From: Rossellomorea aquimaris
Lineage (GTDB): Bacteria > Bacillota > Bacilli > Bacillales > Bacillaceae_B
Assembly: GCF_000935355.1 (NCBI RefSeq)
Contig: NZ_JXZC01000009.1
Span: forward strand, 82,993-146,992
Direction: 5' to 3'
Length of the DNA stretch: 64,000 nucleotides
Positions 27,257-36,490 of the stretch are shown one piece after another (positions within the stretch are counted from its first letter, which is position 1; each line of letters begins with the position of its first letter). Both the position numbers and the translations under genes were made by a program. The notes under the pieces are model-generated. The model was not told the origin of the DNA, did not search any database, and saw nothing but the letters and a program-made list of their open reading frames with translations.

Positions 27257-27302
27257 GGCCTTTGCCAAGAGGATTATTCCTCTTTTGGCAGAGGCCTTTT
27301 TA
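27257..27302 (+). terminator. intrinsic terminator after pdp
   Basis: GGCCTTTGCCAAGAGG and CCTCTTTTGGCAGAGGCC form a stem around ATTATT, followed by TTTTTA. Closes the deoB-punA-pdp operon. Confidence 0.85.
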
Positions 27303-27351
27303 TGTTACAACCTATCATCCATAGGCCAACCTCACTTTTTTACCAATGTTT

Positions 27352-27380
27352 GTATAAAAATGATGCAGTTGGAAAAAATG
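27352..27380 (+). promoter_or_regulatory. sigma-F type promoter of dacF
   Basis: GTATA (27352-27356), 14 bases, then GGAAAAAATG (27371-27380), a full match to the sigma-F -10 consensus GGNNANANTR. dacF is a known forespore gene. Confidence 0.6.
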
Positions 27381-27428
27381 GGTCTATGAGTATTGATTTA
27401 AAACGAGATTTGATTGGAGGACAGTTGG

Positions 27429-28595
27429 ATGAAACGTTTTGCGTATATAGTGATTACATTTGTTTTAGCAGCTTTTTTGTTTCCTTCAATGGGGTTTGCC
27501 CAGGAGAAGAAATCGGAATTAGCTGAAGTAGCGAAATCAGCCGTTTTGATTGAGCGGGATACTGGAACGGTATTATATGAGAAGAATAGCCATGAAAAGC
27601 TGGCACCAGCATCCATGACCAAGATTATGACAATGATGTTGATCATGGAAGCCCTTGAAAAGGGTCAAATAAAGTGGGAAGACCAGGTTCGTGCAAGTGA
27701 ATATGCCGCTTCGATGGGTGGCTCGCAAATTTTCCTGGAGCCAGGTGAAAGCATGTCTGTCGAAGAAATGCTAAAAGGAATTGCGATCGGGTCTGCCAAT
27801 GATGCATCAGTAGCCATGGCGGAGCATATTTCAGGAAGTGAAGAAGCCTTTGTTGAGAAGATGAACAAAAAGGTACAAGAGTTAGGGTTGAAAGACACTC
27901 ATTTCAAAAACCCGACAGGATTACCATCCAAAGATCATTATAGTTCGGCACATGATATGTCCATGATGGCCAAGGAACTTCTAAAATATGAAGGAATCAC
28001 CAAGTTTACAGGCAGTTATGAATCGTACCTGCGTGAAGATACGGATAAAAAGTTCTGGTTGGTGAATACAAATAAATTGGTCCGTTTCTATGACGGAGTA
28101 GACGGACTGAAAACGGGATTCACAAATGAAGCGAAATACTGTTTAACGGCAACGGCGAAGAAAGATAATATGAGAGTCATTGCTGTCGTGTTCGGAGCAC
28201 CGACGCCTAAAGAGCGGAACAACGAGGTAAGTAAAATGCTGGATTATGCCTTCAATCAGTATTCAACCAAACCTCTATTCAAAAAAGGAGACTCCCTGGC
28301 ACAAGTGAAAGTATCGAAAGGGAAACAAAACAGAGTGGATGCAGTGACGGAAGAGCCGATTTCCCTGTTAACACAAAAAGGTGAAAAATTGGATAAAGTA
28401 GAAAAGAAGATAACACTCTCTAAAGACCTTAAGGCTCCTATCAAAAAAGGAGATAAAGTCGGGACCCTTGTCATCATGAACAAAGGAGAAAAAGTGTTGG
28501 AAAGCACTCTCGTTGCAAAGAAAAATGTGAAAGACGCAAGCTGGTGGGAGTTATACAAAAAATCCTTTGGACTTTTCACGAAAGTTGGGAAGTAA
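27429..28595 (+). CDS. dacF: D-alanyl-D-alanine carboxypeptidase DacF
   Basis: Forespore low-molecular-weight penicillin-binding protein that trims the terminal D-Ala of peptidoglycan and thereby limits cortex cross-linking together with DacB. The 388-residue protein has a signal peptide cut near FAQ (residues 1-24), the SxxK motif ASMTKIM, the SxN motif GSANDAS, the KTG motif LKTGFT and a C-terminal PBP5-type beta domain and amphipathic membrane anchor (SWWELYKKSFGLF). ATG 27429 has GGAGG 8 bases upstream. It precedes spoIIAA as in B. subtilis and is read from a sigma-F type promoter. Confidence 0.93.
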   Translation: MKRFAYIVITFVLAAFLFPSMGFAQEKKSELAEVAKSAVLIERDTGTVLYEKNSHEKLAPASMTKIMTMMLIMEALEKGQIKWEDQVRASEYAASMGGSQIFLEPGESMSVEEMLKGIAIGSANDASVAMAEHISGSEEAFVEKMNKKVQELGLKDTHFKNPTGLPSKDHYSSAHDMSMMAKELLKYEGITKFTGSYESYLREDTDKKFWLVNTNKLVRFYDGVDGLKTGFTNEAKYCLTATAKKDNMRVIAVVFGAPTPKERNNEVSKMLDYAFNQYSTKPLFKKGDSLAQVKVSKGKQNRVDAVTEEPISLLTQKGEKLDKVEKKITLSKDLKAPIKKGDKVGTLVIMNKGEKVLESTLVAKKNVKDASWWELYKKSFGLFTKVGK

Positions 28596-28633
28596 AACCG
28601 TGATCACTGATAAAAATAACCTCTAATTATGAC

Positions 28634-28668
28634 GAATTCCTTCTAGTTTTGTCATGGAGAAGGAATTC
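28634..28668. repeat. 11-bp inverted repeat between dacF and spoIIAA
   Basis: GAATTCCTTCT (28634-28644) and AGAAGGAATTC (28658-28668) are perfect complements around a 13-base loop. No T-run follows, so it is not an ordinary terminator; the right arm contains the predicted sigma-H -35 of spoIIAA. Confidence 0.8.
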
Positions 28669-28688
28669 ACTAAAAGAATAGCGAAATG
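28659..28688 (+). promoter_or_regulatory. candidate sigma-H promoter of spoIIA
   Basis: GAAGGAATT (28659-28667) fully fits the sigma-H -35 consensus RNAGGAWWW; after 12 bases AGCGAAATG fits the -10 consensus RNNGAATWW at 7 of 9 positions. spoIIA is a classic sigma-H and Spo0A-P target. Confidence 0.5.
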
Positions 28689-28723
28689 ACTCACTATACG
28701 ACAGAGAAGGAGGCTTTCTGATA

Positions 28724-29074
28724 GTGAGTCTTGCTATTAACTTAGAAGTCAAAAAAGATGTTTTGTGTGTCCGTTTAAGTGGTGAGTTGGATCACCATAC
28801 TGCTGATGAGCTCAGGGAAAAAGCTTCGAATCTGATTGAAAGTGAAAATGTGAAGCATATCATTTTGAATTTAGAGGAATTAAGCTTTATGGATAGTTCA
28901 GGTTTAGGTGTGATTTTAGGCCGATACAAGCAGATCAAACAAAAGCACGGAGAAATGGTTGTGTGTGCGATTTCCCCTTCTGTAAACCGATTATTTGAAA
29001 TGTCAGGGTTGTTTAAGATTATCCGTCTTGAGCCGTCTGAAGAAAACGCATTACAAAGATTGGGGGTCGCATAA
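28724..29074 (+). CDS. spoIIAA: anti-sigma F factor antagonist SpoIIAA
   Basis: STAS-domain protein that frees sigma-F by binding the SpoIIAB-ADP complex when dephosphorylated by SpoIIE. The 116-residue protein has the DSSGLG motif, whose Ser (near residue 58) is phosphorylated by SpoIIAB. The GTG start has GGAGG 10 bases upstream. First gene of the spoIIAA-AB-sigF operon; spoIIAB follows 1 base after its stop. Confidence 0.95.
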   Translation: MSLAINLEVKKDVLCVRLSGELDHHTADELREKASNLIESENVKHIILNLEELSFMDSSGLGVILGRYKQIKQKHGEMVVCAISPSVNRLFEMSGLFKIIRLEPSEENALQRLGVA

Positions 29075-29075
29075 C

Positions 29076-29519
29076 ATGAGAAATGAAATGAACATTCAAT
29101 TCAGTTCTTTAAGCCAAAATGAATCCTTTGCCAGAGTAACCGTTGCTTCGTTTATTGCGCAGTTAGATCCGACGATGGATGAGTTGACCGAAATCAAGAC
29201 AGTCGTATCTGAAGCTGTGACGAATGCCATCATCCACGGATATGAAAACAGACCCAATGGTACCGTTTATATATCTGTCATTATGGAAGAGGATGGCTTC
29301 ATTGATATGACCATTCGTGATGAGGGAATAGGGATTGGAGACGTAGAGGAAGCCCGCCAGCCATTGTTCACATCCAAACCAGAGCTTGAGCGTTCAGGAA
29401 TGGGCTTTACCATTATGGAGAATTTCATGGATGAAATAGAAGTGTCATCACACCCAGGTACAGGCACCACGGTAAGACTAAAGAAGCACTTGACCAATAG
29501 TAAAGCGCTATGCAATTAA
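29076..29519 (+). CDS. spoIIAB: anti-sigma F factor / serine kinase SpoIIAB
   Basis: GHKL-fold protein that binds sigma-F and phosphorylates SpoIIAA. The 147-residue protein has the N-box [14 protein letters not shown] near residue 45, the G1 box RDEGIGIGD near 78-86 and the GMGFTIM lid near 108. ATG 29076 lies at the correct position after a GGGGGT ribosome binding site; earlier in-frame codons belong to the spoIIAA region. Translationally coupled to spoIIAA and sigF. Length agrees with the family (146-147). Confidence 0.95.
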   Translation: MRNEMNIQFSSLSQNESFARVTVASFIAQLDPTMDELTEIKTVVSEAVTNAIIHGYENRPNGTVYISVIMEEDGFIDMTIRDEGIGIGDVEEARQPLFTSKPELERSGMGFTIMENFMDEIEVSSHPGTGTTVRLKKHLTNSKALCN

Positions 29520-29531
29520 GGAGTCGTGCCC

Positions 29532-30296
29532 ATGGATGTCGAAGTTAAAAATGAAAAGGAACAGACCTTCTTGAAGGATCATGAGGTGAAAGAACTCATA
29601 AAGCAGAGTCAGGACGGTGACCAAAGTGCCAGGGACTTAATTGTCCAAAAAAACATGCGCCTGGTTTGGTCTGTCGTCCAACGGTTCCTCAATAGGGGAT
29701 ATGAACCTGATGACCTCTTTCAAATAGGCAGTATCGGATTGCTGAAATCAGTGGATAAGTTTGATTTAAGCTACGACGTCAAGTTTTCGACTTATGCTGT
29801 TCCGATGATCATCGGGGAAATCCAGCGGTTCATCCGGGATGATGGAACGGTAAAGGTAAGTCGTTCCCTGAAGGAAATGGGAAACAAAATCCGTAAAGCC
29901 AAGGATGAACTTTCCAAGAAATTTGGGAGGGTTCCTACGGTGAGTGAGCTTGCCGAGCATCTCGAGTATTCGGTAGAAGAAGTGATCATGGCTCAGGAAG
30001 CGAGCAGGGCTCCATCTTCCATTCATGAAACCGTATATGAAAATGACGGAGATCCCATTACTCTATTGGATCAGATTGCCGACAATACCGATAACAAATG
30101 GTTTGACAAAATAGCCTTAAAAGAAGCCATCCGGGAATTGGATGATCGGGAACGGCTGATTGTGTATTTAAGGTATTACAAAGACCAAACCCAATCGGAA
30201 GTAGCAGATCGACTTGGTATATCCCAGGTCCAGGTATCGAGGCTCGAGAAGAAAATATTACAAACAATGAAAGATCATATGCATACAGAATCTTAG
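29532..30296 (+). CDS. sigF: RNA polymerase sigma-F factor
   Basis: First forespore-specific sigma factor. The 254-residue protein shows region 2.1-2.4 (LVWSVVQRFLNRGYEPDDLFQIGSIGLLKSVDKFD then FSTYAVPMIIGEIQRFIRDD), region 3 and region 4 with SEVADRLGISQVQVSRLEKKIL as helix-turn-helix. Starting at ATG 29532 puts AAGGAG 8 bases upstream and gives the MDVEVK start known from B. subtilis; the GTG at 29526 is too close to the ribosome binding site. Followed by a strong terminator. Confidence 0.95.
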   Translation: MDVEVKNEKEQTFLKDHEVKELIKQSQDGDQSARDLIVQKNMRLVWSVVQRFLNRGYEPDDLFQIGSIGLLKSVDKFDLSYDVKFSTYAVPMIIGEIQRFIRDDGTVKVSRSLKEMGNKIRKAKDELSKKFGRVPTVSELAEHLEYSVEEVIMAQEASRAPSSIHETVYENDGDPITLLDQIADNTDNKWFDKIALKEAIRELDDRERLIVYLRYYKDQTQSEVADRLGISQVQVSRLEKKILQTMKDHMHTES

Positions 30297-30298
30297 GC

Positions 30299-30348
30299 AA
30301 AATAACCTTATCGTTTCAAAGAACCATTTTGAAACGATAAGGTTATTT
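30299..30348. terminator. terminator after sigF, 21-bp stem
   Basis: AAAATAACCTTATCGTTTCA and TGAAACGATAAGGTTATTTT form a perfect long stem around a small loop. Confidence 0.85.
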
Positions 30349-30479
30349 TCAGTTTATTTACTGACCCGACCTTCTTCTTCCTGTGAAATTGTTGCCATTT
30401 TCAATACCTTAGATCCCTCAAATACTATATAACACCGCATTTACTCCCCCATCATTCTTATCGGCCACATCCAGACATT

Positions 30480-30508
30480 ACATAAATTATTTCCGTTAAT
30501 CCATACTA
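30480..30508 (+). promoter_or_regulatory. sigma-G promoter of the spoVA operon
   Basis: ACATA (30480-30484) with 17 bases to a perfect CATACTA -10 (30502-30508). spoVA is a known sigma-G operon. Confidence 0.6.
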
Positions 30509-30549
30509 TTGGTACGAAGGGAAAATCATGTTTTCAGGAAGTGAACTGC

Positions 30550-31170
30550 ATGGAAGGTATTCTGTATATACGCTTACGTCATCGAGTGCAGGTAAGGGAA
30601 GAGAGTATGGTCAAGCTTGGTCAGCTTGCTCAAATCATAGCACCTGAAAATATTTTAGAAGAATTAAGACAAATCCCGATCCATCAAGTGACTCCATCTG
30701 ATAAAAATATCATTGTGGTCGATGTGATGACGGTGATAAGGGACATATGCAAAAACTTCTCGGATCTTGATATTCAAACGATAGGACCCACACAAAGTAT
30801 TATTGAAGTGATCTATGAGAAAAAGAAAATCTCTCTTCCTCTCTTCATTGGCGTTTGGTTACTATTATTCATCGGTGCGGCCCTGGCAATTATGAATTTC
30901 CATGAAGATGTAAGCATGAGGGAAGTTCATCAAAGGCTGTATCATTTCGTGACAGGTGAAGAGGATCCTCATCCTCTACTGTTCCAAGTTCCCTATTCAT
31001 TCGGTTTAGGTCTTGGGATGATCTTATTTTTCAACCATGTGTTCAGAAAGAGACTTAATGAAGAGCCGAGTCCACTAGAAGTTGAAATGTTTAATTACCA
31101 GCAGGATTTAGATCAGTATGTCATCATGCATGAGAATAAAGAAAGTCAGAAAAAATTAGATGACCATTAG
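30550..31170 (+). CDS. spoVAA: stage V sporulation protein AA
   Basis: First protein of the SpoVA dipicolinic-acid channel set in the spore inner membrane. ATG 30550 yields 206 residues, the B. subtilis length, with AGGAAGTGA upstream. The N-terminal half is soluble (about 1-95), followed by two membrane helices (IGVWLLLFIGAALAIM and FGLGLGMILFFNHVF) and the conserved KRLNEEPSPLEVEMFNYQ and DLDQYVIMHENKE tail. Overlaps spoVAB by 11 bases. Read from a sigma-G promoter in the forespore. Confidence 0.93.
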   Translation: MEGILYIRLRHRVQVREESMVKLGQLAQIIAPENILEELRQIPIHQVTPSDKNIIVVDVMTVIRDICKNFSDLDIQTIGPTQSIIEVIYEKKKISLPLFIGVWLLLFIGAALAIMNFHEDVSMREVHQRLYHFVTGEEDPHPLLFQVPYSFGLGLGMILFFNHVFRKRLNEEPSPLEVEMFNYQQDLDQYVIMHENKESQKKLDDH

Positions 31171-31582
31171 TGTATTGATCACAGTATTTATTGGTTTTGC
31201 TGGTGGACTGGCCGTTGGTTCCGGTTTTGTAGCATTTTTAACCGTATTAGGAATCATCCCAAGGTTGACTCAATTAACAAAAACAATGAAAATGATTCAT
31301 CACTATGAACTGGCTGTCATTATAGGAGCACTGGCTGGAGGATTTGTCAGCTTAAATAATTATACGTTGCATTTTTCCCCATTCGTTCTTATGCCCATCG
31401 GTTTAGCGAGCGGAGTGTTCATAGGGCTATTGGCGGCTGCATTAACAGAGGTATTGAATGTTTTCCCGATCTTGGCGAAGCGGATTGGGATAGAAGGTCA
31501 AATCGTCATTCTCATTATGGCGATTGTGTTTGGGAAAATAGCCGGCTCACTTTTTCATTGGCTCTACTTGGTTCATCAATAA
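31160..31582 (+). CDS. spoVAB: stage V sporulation protein AB
   Basis: A 140-residue, four-helix membrane protein: helices about 5-32, 48-68, 74-100 and 112-135. [22 protein letters not shown] is typical of SpoVAB. It starts inside the end of spoVAA, so translation is coupled. In B. subtilis spoVAC, AD and AEB follow; here the next gene is spoVAEA. Confidence 0.92.
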   Translation: MTISVLITVFIGFAGGLAVGSGFVAFLTVLGIIPRLTQLTKTMKMIHHYELAVIIGALAGGFVSLNNYTLHFSPFVLMPIGLASGVFIGLLAAALTEVLNVFPILAKRIGIEGQIVILIMAIVFGKIAGSLFHWLYLVHQ

Positions 31583-31604
31583 ACAGCAAGAGGCAGGGGT
31601 TCAT

Positions 31605-32174
31605 ATGGATGACAAACGAAAAGTGATCCTGATTACAGACGGAGATGAATATGCGAAGCGGGCAATAGAGTGCGTTGCCAAAGAGTATGGAGGCCGATGT
31701 ATCTCGAGCTCAAAAGGAAATCCTTCTGTATTATCAGGGCCAGAGATTGTGAAATTAATCAGAAGTGCAAAGAATGACCCCGTCTTTGTGATGTTTGATG
31801 ATAGTGGATTTATTGGAGAAGGTGCAGGCGAAAGAGCTCTAAAGCATGTTGCGAACCACCCTGGCATAGAGGTCCTCGGAATCATTGCGGTAGCAAGTAA
31901 AACCAGGCAGGCTGAATGGACAAGAGTGGATGTGTGCATTGATAAATTCGGTGAACTAACTCCATATGGGGTAGATAAATTTGGTGTACCCGAAATGGAT
32001 TTGGGAAGGTTAACGGGTGATACGGTTTATTGCCTTGATGAGCTGGATGTTCCCGTCATTGTCGGAATTGGTGATATTGGCAAAATGGCTAAAAGGGATC
32101 ACTACTCACAAGGCTCACCCATTACGAAAAAGGCTGTTGAAATTATCTTGGAAAGGAGCGGATATCATGCCTGA
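31605..32174 (+). CDS. spoVAEA: stage V sporulation protein AE, soluble part (SpoVAEA)
   Basis: A 189-residue soluble protein with [28 protein letters not shown] at the start, [13 protein letters not shown] near 65, and [23 protein letters not shown] near 145: all SpoVAEA signatures. Its role is linked to germination through SpoVAF. AAGAGGCAGGGG lies before ATG 31605. Its end overlaps the start of spoVAF by 8 bases. It follows spoVAB directly, without AC, AD and AEB. Confidence 0.92.
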   Translation: MDDKRKVILITDGDEYAKRAIECVAKEYGGRCISSSKGNPSVLSGPEIVKLIRSAKNDPVFVMFDDSGFIGEGAGERALKHVANHPGIEVLGIIAVASKTRQAEWTRVDVCIDKFGELTPYGVDKFGVPEMDLGRLTGDTVYCLDELDVPVIVGIGDIGKMAKRDHYSQGSPITKKAVEIILERSGYHA

Positions 32175-33645
32175 GAAAACGAAAGAAACACCCATATCGA
32201 AAGATTTAGGTGTTATAGAAGAGTACATGAAGAATCATGTAGGATTAAACAAAAGCTTTGATTTAGGTGTACGAAAACTCATGATTTTGAAAAAAGGAGT
32301 CCACATCTACTATATAAACGGGTTGACTGATGCTTCCTATATTATTCAAATCGTGGAGGAACTTGTTGAAATCAATGATCATGAGCGTGCAACGAGCCGA
32401 TTATATGAAATTGTACATAATCGCCTAGTTCATCAATCGGTTGAGCCTGTAAAAACGATCGAAGAGGCAGTTGATGAAGTGCTATCAGGATTAATAGCAG
32501 TCTTTGTCGAAGGCTACCAAGATGCAATCATTGTTGATGTACGCAGCTATCCTGGGCGACAGCCTTCAGAACCTGATACTGAAAAGGTAGTACGTGGTTC
32601 CCGGGATGGATATGTAGAGAATATTATCGTTAATACCGCTTTAACAAGAAGAAGAATTCGGGATCCACGATTGAGGTTTGAAATATTTCGTATCGGAGAA
32701 CGATCTAAAACTGATATTTCCATTGCCTATATAAATGATGTTGCAAATCCGAGCTTAATTGAAGTCATCAAGAAAGAATTGAAAAGTATTAAGATCGACG
32801 GATTGACGATGGCGGATAAAACGGTTGAAGAGTTCCTTGTGAAGCAAGGGTATAATCCATATCCTCTTGTTCGATACACAGAAAGAGCAGACGTCGCAGC
32901 CACTCACTTATTAGAGGGACATGTTCTTATATTTGTCGATACTTCACCAAGTGTCATCATTACACCAACGACATATTTCCATCACCTTCAGCATGCGGAG
33001 GAATATAGACAGTCACCGGCTGTCGGGACCTTTGTCAGATGGACTAGATTCCTTGGGATATTAGCCTCGCTATTTTTACTCCCGCTATGGTATCTATTTG
33101 TGTTGGATCCATCCCTCTTGCCTGAGGTTATTAAATTCGTAGGACCAAATGAACAGACGAATATTCCCGTTATTGTTCAGTTGTTCATAGCCGATTTCGG
33201 GGTTGAAATGTTCAGGGTGGCAGCCATTCATACCCCGACCCCATTATCCACTGCAATGGGTCTGATAGCGGCTGTCTTAATAGGACAAATAGCCATTGAT
33301 GTAGGGCTTTTTCAACCTGAAGTCATTCTGTATGTAGCCGTGGCATCGATTGGTACGTTTGCTACACCAAGTTATGAACTGAGTGCTGCGAACAAGATGG
33401 CCAGACTGTTCCTTCTAATCGCAGTTGCCTTCTTCCATATACCTGGACTGATGGTGGGTACAACCCTTTATATCTTATTCGTTACAAATATAAAATCGTT
33501 GAATACACCATATCTATGGCCGCTAATGCCATTCAGTCCTAAAGCATTCATGCAAATCCTGATTCGCCGCTCTATGCCGGGAGCAAAAATCAGACCAAGC
33601 ATTGTGCAACCGAGAAATAAGTATAAGCAACCTGCGAAATCTTAG
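32167..33645 (+). CDS. spoVAF: stage V sporulation protein AF (GerA-family)
   Basis: A 492-residue protein of the GerA/SpoVAF family: a soluble N-terminal region of about 290 residues, then five to six membrane helices (about 298-440) and a hydrophilic tail. Motifs include [18 protein letters not shown] start, [39 protein letters not shown] and [15 protein letters not shown]. It forms with FigP/YqhR-type partners a germination-linked ion channel in B. subtilis (established for SpoVAF). AAAGGAG lies 8 bases before ATG 32167; the longer open frame upstream lies inside spoVAEA. Confidence 0.93.
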   Translation: MPEKTKETPISKDLGVIEEYMKNHVGLNKSFDLGVRKLMILKKGVHIYYINGLTDASYIIQIVEELVEINDHERATSRLYEIVHNRLVHQSVEPVKTIEEAVDEVLSGLIAVFVEGYQDAIIVDVRSYPGRQPSEPDTEKVVRGSRDGYVENIIVNTALTRRRIRDPRLRFEIFRIGERSKTDISIAYINDVANPSLIEVIKKELKSIKIDGLTMADKTVEEFLVKQGYNPYPLVRYTERADVAATHLLEGHVLIFVDTSPSVIITPTTYFHHLQHAEEYRQSPAVGTFVRWTRFLGILASLFLLPLWYLFVLDPSLLPEVIKFVGPNEQTNIPVIVQLFIADFGVEMFRVAAIHTPTPLSTAMGLIAAVLIGQIAIDVGLFQPEVILYVAVASIGTFATPSYELSAANKMARLFLLIAVAFFHIPGLMVGTTLYILFVTNIKSLNTPYLWPLMPFSPKAFMQILIRRSMPGAKIRPSIVQPRNKYKQPAKS

Positions 33646-33722
33646 AAATATTGCAACAACTCTCATTCTGTGGTAAATTACGTTTAATTAGTAGAGCATT
33701 AAAGAGGGGAATGAGACGTTTC

Positions 33723-35024
33723 ATGCATCTTCATGGATCAGCAGAAATACAAAACGGTCAACTTACTATTGGCGGGGTGAGTACCACAAAGTTAGCAGAA
33801 CAATATGGTACTCCCCTTTATGTTTATGACATAGCACTTATCAGAGAACGGGCAAGAGGATTTAAAGAGACGTTTGATTCCCTTGGAGTGAAGGCAGAGG
33901 TTGCCTACGCCAGTAAGGCATTTTCATGTATCGCGGTCTTTCAATTAATGAAAGAAGAGGGATTATCACTGGATGTGGTTTCAGGAGGGGAGTTATACAC
34001 TGCATTAAAGGCAGAATTTCCTCCTGAACGCATCCATTTTAATGGGAACAATAAGTCGAGGGAAGAACTGATGATGGCCATTAAAAACGAAATAGGTTGT
34101 ATTGTGGTTGATAATTTTTACGAATTGGAACTTGTGAATGAGATTTCACTCTCAACTGAACAAATGACAAAGGTTTTGTTAAGAGTGACGCCTGGGGTTG
34201 AAGCCCATACTCATGATTATATTTTAACAGGACAAGAGGACTCCAAATTCGGATTCGATTTGGGGAATGGTCAAGCCGAGGAAGCTATGAAAAAGGCGAT
34301 GAGCCACGAGGGGATTGAATTATTGGGGTTGCATTGTCATATTGGATCACAAATATTCGAAACAACAGGCTTCATTCTTGCTGCCAAGAAAATTATTGAG
34401 AAGGTAGCTGAGTGGAGAACACACTATGATTTTGACCCTAAAGTAATCAATTTAGGCGGTGGATTTGGTATCCGTTATACGAAGGATGATGACCCGCTCC
34501 CGCCTGCTCTATATGTGAAGGAAATGATTTCTGCAGTAAAACAGGAAGTTATAAGGTACAATCTCGAAATGCCGCAAATCTGGATCGAACCAGGTCGTTC
34601 CCTTGTGGGTGATGCAGGCACCAGCCTTTATAAATTGGGCTCACGAAAAGAAGTGCCAAACATCCGAAAGTACTTAGCGATTGATGGAGGAATGAGTGAC
34701 AATATCAGACCCGCTCTCTATAAGGCAAAATATGAAGCCCTGATTGCGAATAAAGCAGATCAAAACCCGGAAGAAACTGTATCCATCGCTGGAAAGTGCT
34801 GTGAATCAGGAGATATGTTGATCTGGGATTTACCCCTTCCGGAATCGGAAGCTGGTGACATTCTTGCCGTGTTCTGTACAGGTGCATATGGATATTCCAT
34901 GGCGAATAACTATAATCGTATTCCCCGTCCGGCTGTCGTGTTTGTCGAGAATGGAGAAGCGAGGTTAGCAGTGCAAAGAGAGACGTATGAGGATATGATT
35001 TCACTTGATGTAATGTTTAAATAA
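33723..35024 (+). CDS. lysA: diaminopimelate decarboxylase
   Basis: PLP enzyme that decarboxylates meso-diaminopimelate to L-lysine. The 433-residue protein is a fold-type III enzyme: PLP Lys in YASKAFS near residue 60, HCHIGSQ near 200, GGGFGIRY (PLP phosphate) near 245, EPGRSLVGDAG, CCESGDML and CTGAYGYSMANNYNRIPRP near 380-400. Start ATG 33723 (MHLHGSAEI) matches the family; two upstream starts are possible but add an unlike tail. Next to spoVAF as in B. subtilis. Confidence 0.95.
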   Translation: MHLHGSAEIQNGQLTIGGVSTTKLAEQYGTPLYVYDIALIRERARGFKETFDSLGVKAEVAYASKAFSCIAVFQLMKEEGLSLDVVSGGELYTALKAEFPPERIHFNGNNKSREELMMAIKNEIGCIVVDNFYELELVNEISLSTEQMTKVLLRVTPGVEAHTHDYILTGQEDSKFGFDLGNGQAEEAMKKAMSHEGIELLGLHCHIGSQIFETTGFILAAKKIIEKVAEWRTHYDFDPKVINLGGGFGIRYTKDDDPLPPALYVKEMISAVKQEVIRYNLEMPQIWIEPGRSLVGDAGTSLYKLGSRKEVPNIRKYLAIDGGMSDNIRPALYKAKYEALIANKADQNPEETVSIAGKCCESGDMLIWDLPLPESEAGDILAVFCTGAYGYSMANNYNRIPRPAVVFVENGEARLAVQRETYEDMISLDVMFK

Positions 35025-35030
35025 GCCGGA

Positions 35031-35074
35031 AAAGTAGTCTTTAAGTATATCGTACTTAAAGACTACTTTTTTTT
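35031..35074. terminator. intrinsic terminator after lysA
   Basis: AAAAGTAGTCTTTAAGT and ACTTAAAGACTACTTTTTTT form a 16-bp stem around ATATCGT with a long T-run. Confidence 0.88.
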
Positions 35075-35166
35075 ATACTGAATAACATACTTTAACAAAT
35101 AATGATTTTACTATACAATAACAATGATATATAAAGGTGAATATAGTATAGACAAAGGAGTCATTT

Positions 35167-35259
35167 ATGAAGATCAGCAATAGGGGATTGTTTTTGTTTT
35201 TATTAGTAGCCGGCATAGTGTGGGGAGTCATCTACTGGATGTTCCTGGCTGGAAATTGA
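35167..35259 (+). CDS. single-pass membrane microprotein, 30 residues
   Basis: ATG 35167 has AAAGGAG 6 bases upstream. The peptide is MKISNRG, then an uninterrupted hydrophobic helix LFLFLLVAGIVWGVIYW, then MFLAGN. Such a positive-inside single-span peptide is typical of small Bacillus membrane proteins, but I do not recognise this one. It lies alone after the lysA terminator, in AT-rich DNA; the following 127 bases to ribT hold nothing else that I can name. Confidence 0.55.
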   Translation: MKISNRGLFLFLLVAGIVWGVIYWMFLAGN

Positions 35260-35374
35260 TTGGTTAAAGTTGATTAATAAAAGTAAATTTAGTAAGATAA
35301 ATAAACATTCATATCAATTAAATTTCTAGTTTTTGTCTAAAATAGGAAATAAATAGATTAGGCATAAAACATAA

Positions 35375-35756
<382 letters not shown>

Positions 35757-35758
<2 letters not shown>

Positions 35759-35806
35759 AGAGGAGGGCCACCAGGATTCGCAGGTGGTCAGCCTCTTTTT
35801 TTTCGT
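35757..35806. terminator. terminator between ribT and ypuF
   Basis: GAGG...CCACC and GGTGG...CCTC form a two-part stem around AGGATTCGCA, followed by TTTTTTTT on the plus strand. Its right arm overlaps the last codons of ypuF. Confidence 0.75.
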
Positions 35807-36309
35807 TTTAATGCATTTTGCCGCTCCAAAATGACTTCTGTACGGTCACGTAGGGAATGGCGGTGAATGAGCTCATTATTCGTTAAATCACTTGGAGAAC
35901 ACCATGAGTACCCATTTTCTTCACATAGTGATTGAACTTGTTTAATAAGGGAAGCCTCCATAACGGGAATATTTATGCTTTTATAGGGCTGATTTATGCT
36001 TAGTTCATGACTGATATCAACCAGCATGTTCTGGAGTTCAGCTGCATGTATCCCTAATTGAGTGAGTTGTTCCTGATTCATCTCAATGTTTTGGATGGCT
36101 TTCTTAAATGTTCGGGCTGCCCCGGAAAGATTCCCTCTTCTGTAATGGTAAAAACCTACAGCTATCTGGATTAAACCTACCCAGTGGGAAGAACGGTTCT
36201 TGGGGTCCACTTCTTTCCAATATTCTTCTAACACTTCATGACATTCGAAGTAATCACGATTTCCGTGGAAATACATTAAGAATTCTAAATAAGGTTTAGG
36301 ATATGCCAT
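35788..36309 (-). CDS. ypuF: DUF309 protein YpuF
   Basis: A 173-residue protein with the helical DUF309 fold at its N-terminus: YFECHEVLEEYW (near residues 18-29), whose His-x-x-x-Glu is conserved, and GLIQIAVGFYHYRRGN (near 45-60). The C-terminal part is charged and basic (RQNALKRKKRG). Function unknown. GAAAGGAGG precedes the ATG at an ideal distance. It lies upstream of scpA on the opposite strand; in B. subtilis ypuF also sits between ribT and scpA. Confidence 0.85.
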   Translation of the reverse strand: MAYPKPYLEFLMYFHGNRDYFECHEVLEEYWKEVDPKNRSSHWVGLIQIAVGFYHYRRGNLSGAARTFKKAIQNIEMNQEQLTQLGIHAAELQNMLVDISHELSINQPYKSINIPVMEASLIKQVQSLCEENGYSWCSPSDLTNNELIHRHSLRDRTEVILERQNALKRKKRG

Positions 36310-36490
36310 GTGATGCCTCCTTTCATATTTTGAGTGTCTGAATATTTAAAGTGTAGCACATTCTATACCTTTGCTAAAACGACAGGTACAACCATCCTAT
36401 ACAAAAACTTTCTATTGGAGATTAGTGGTCAATCTACTATACTATTAAGTAGCTATCAGGAATGACTGTAATTAGAAATTTGGTGATAAA

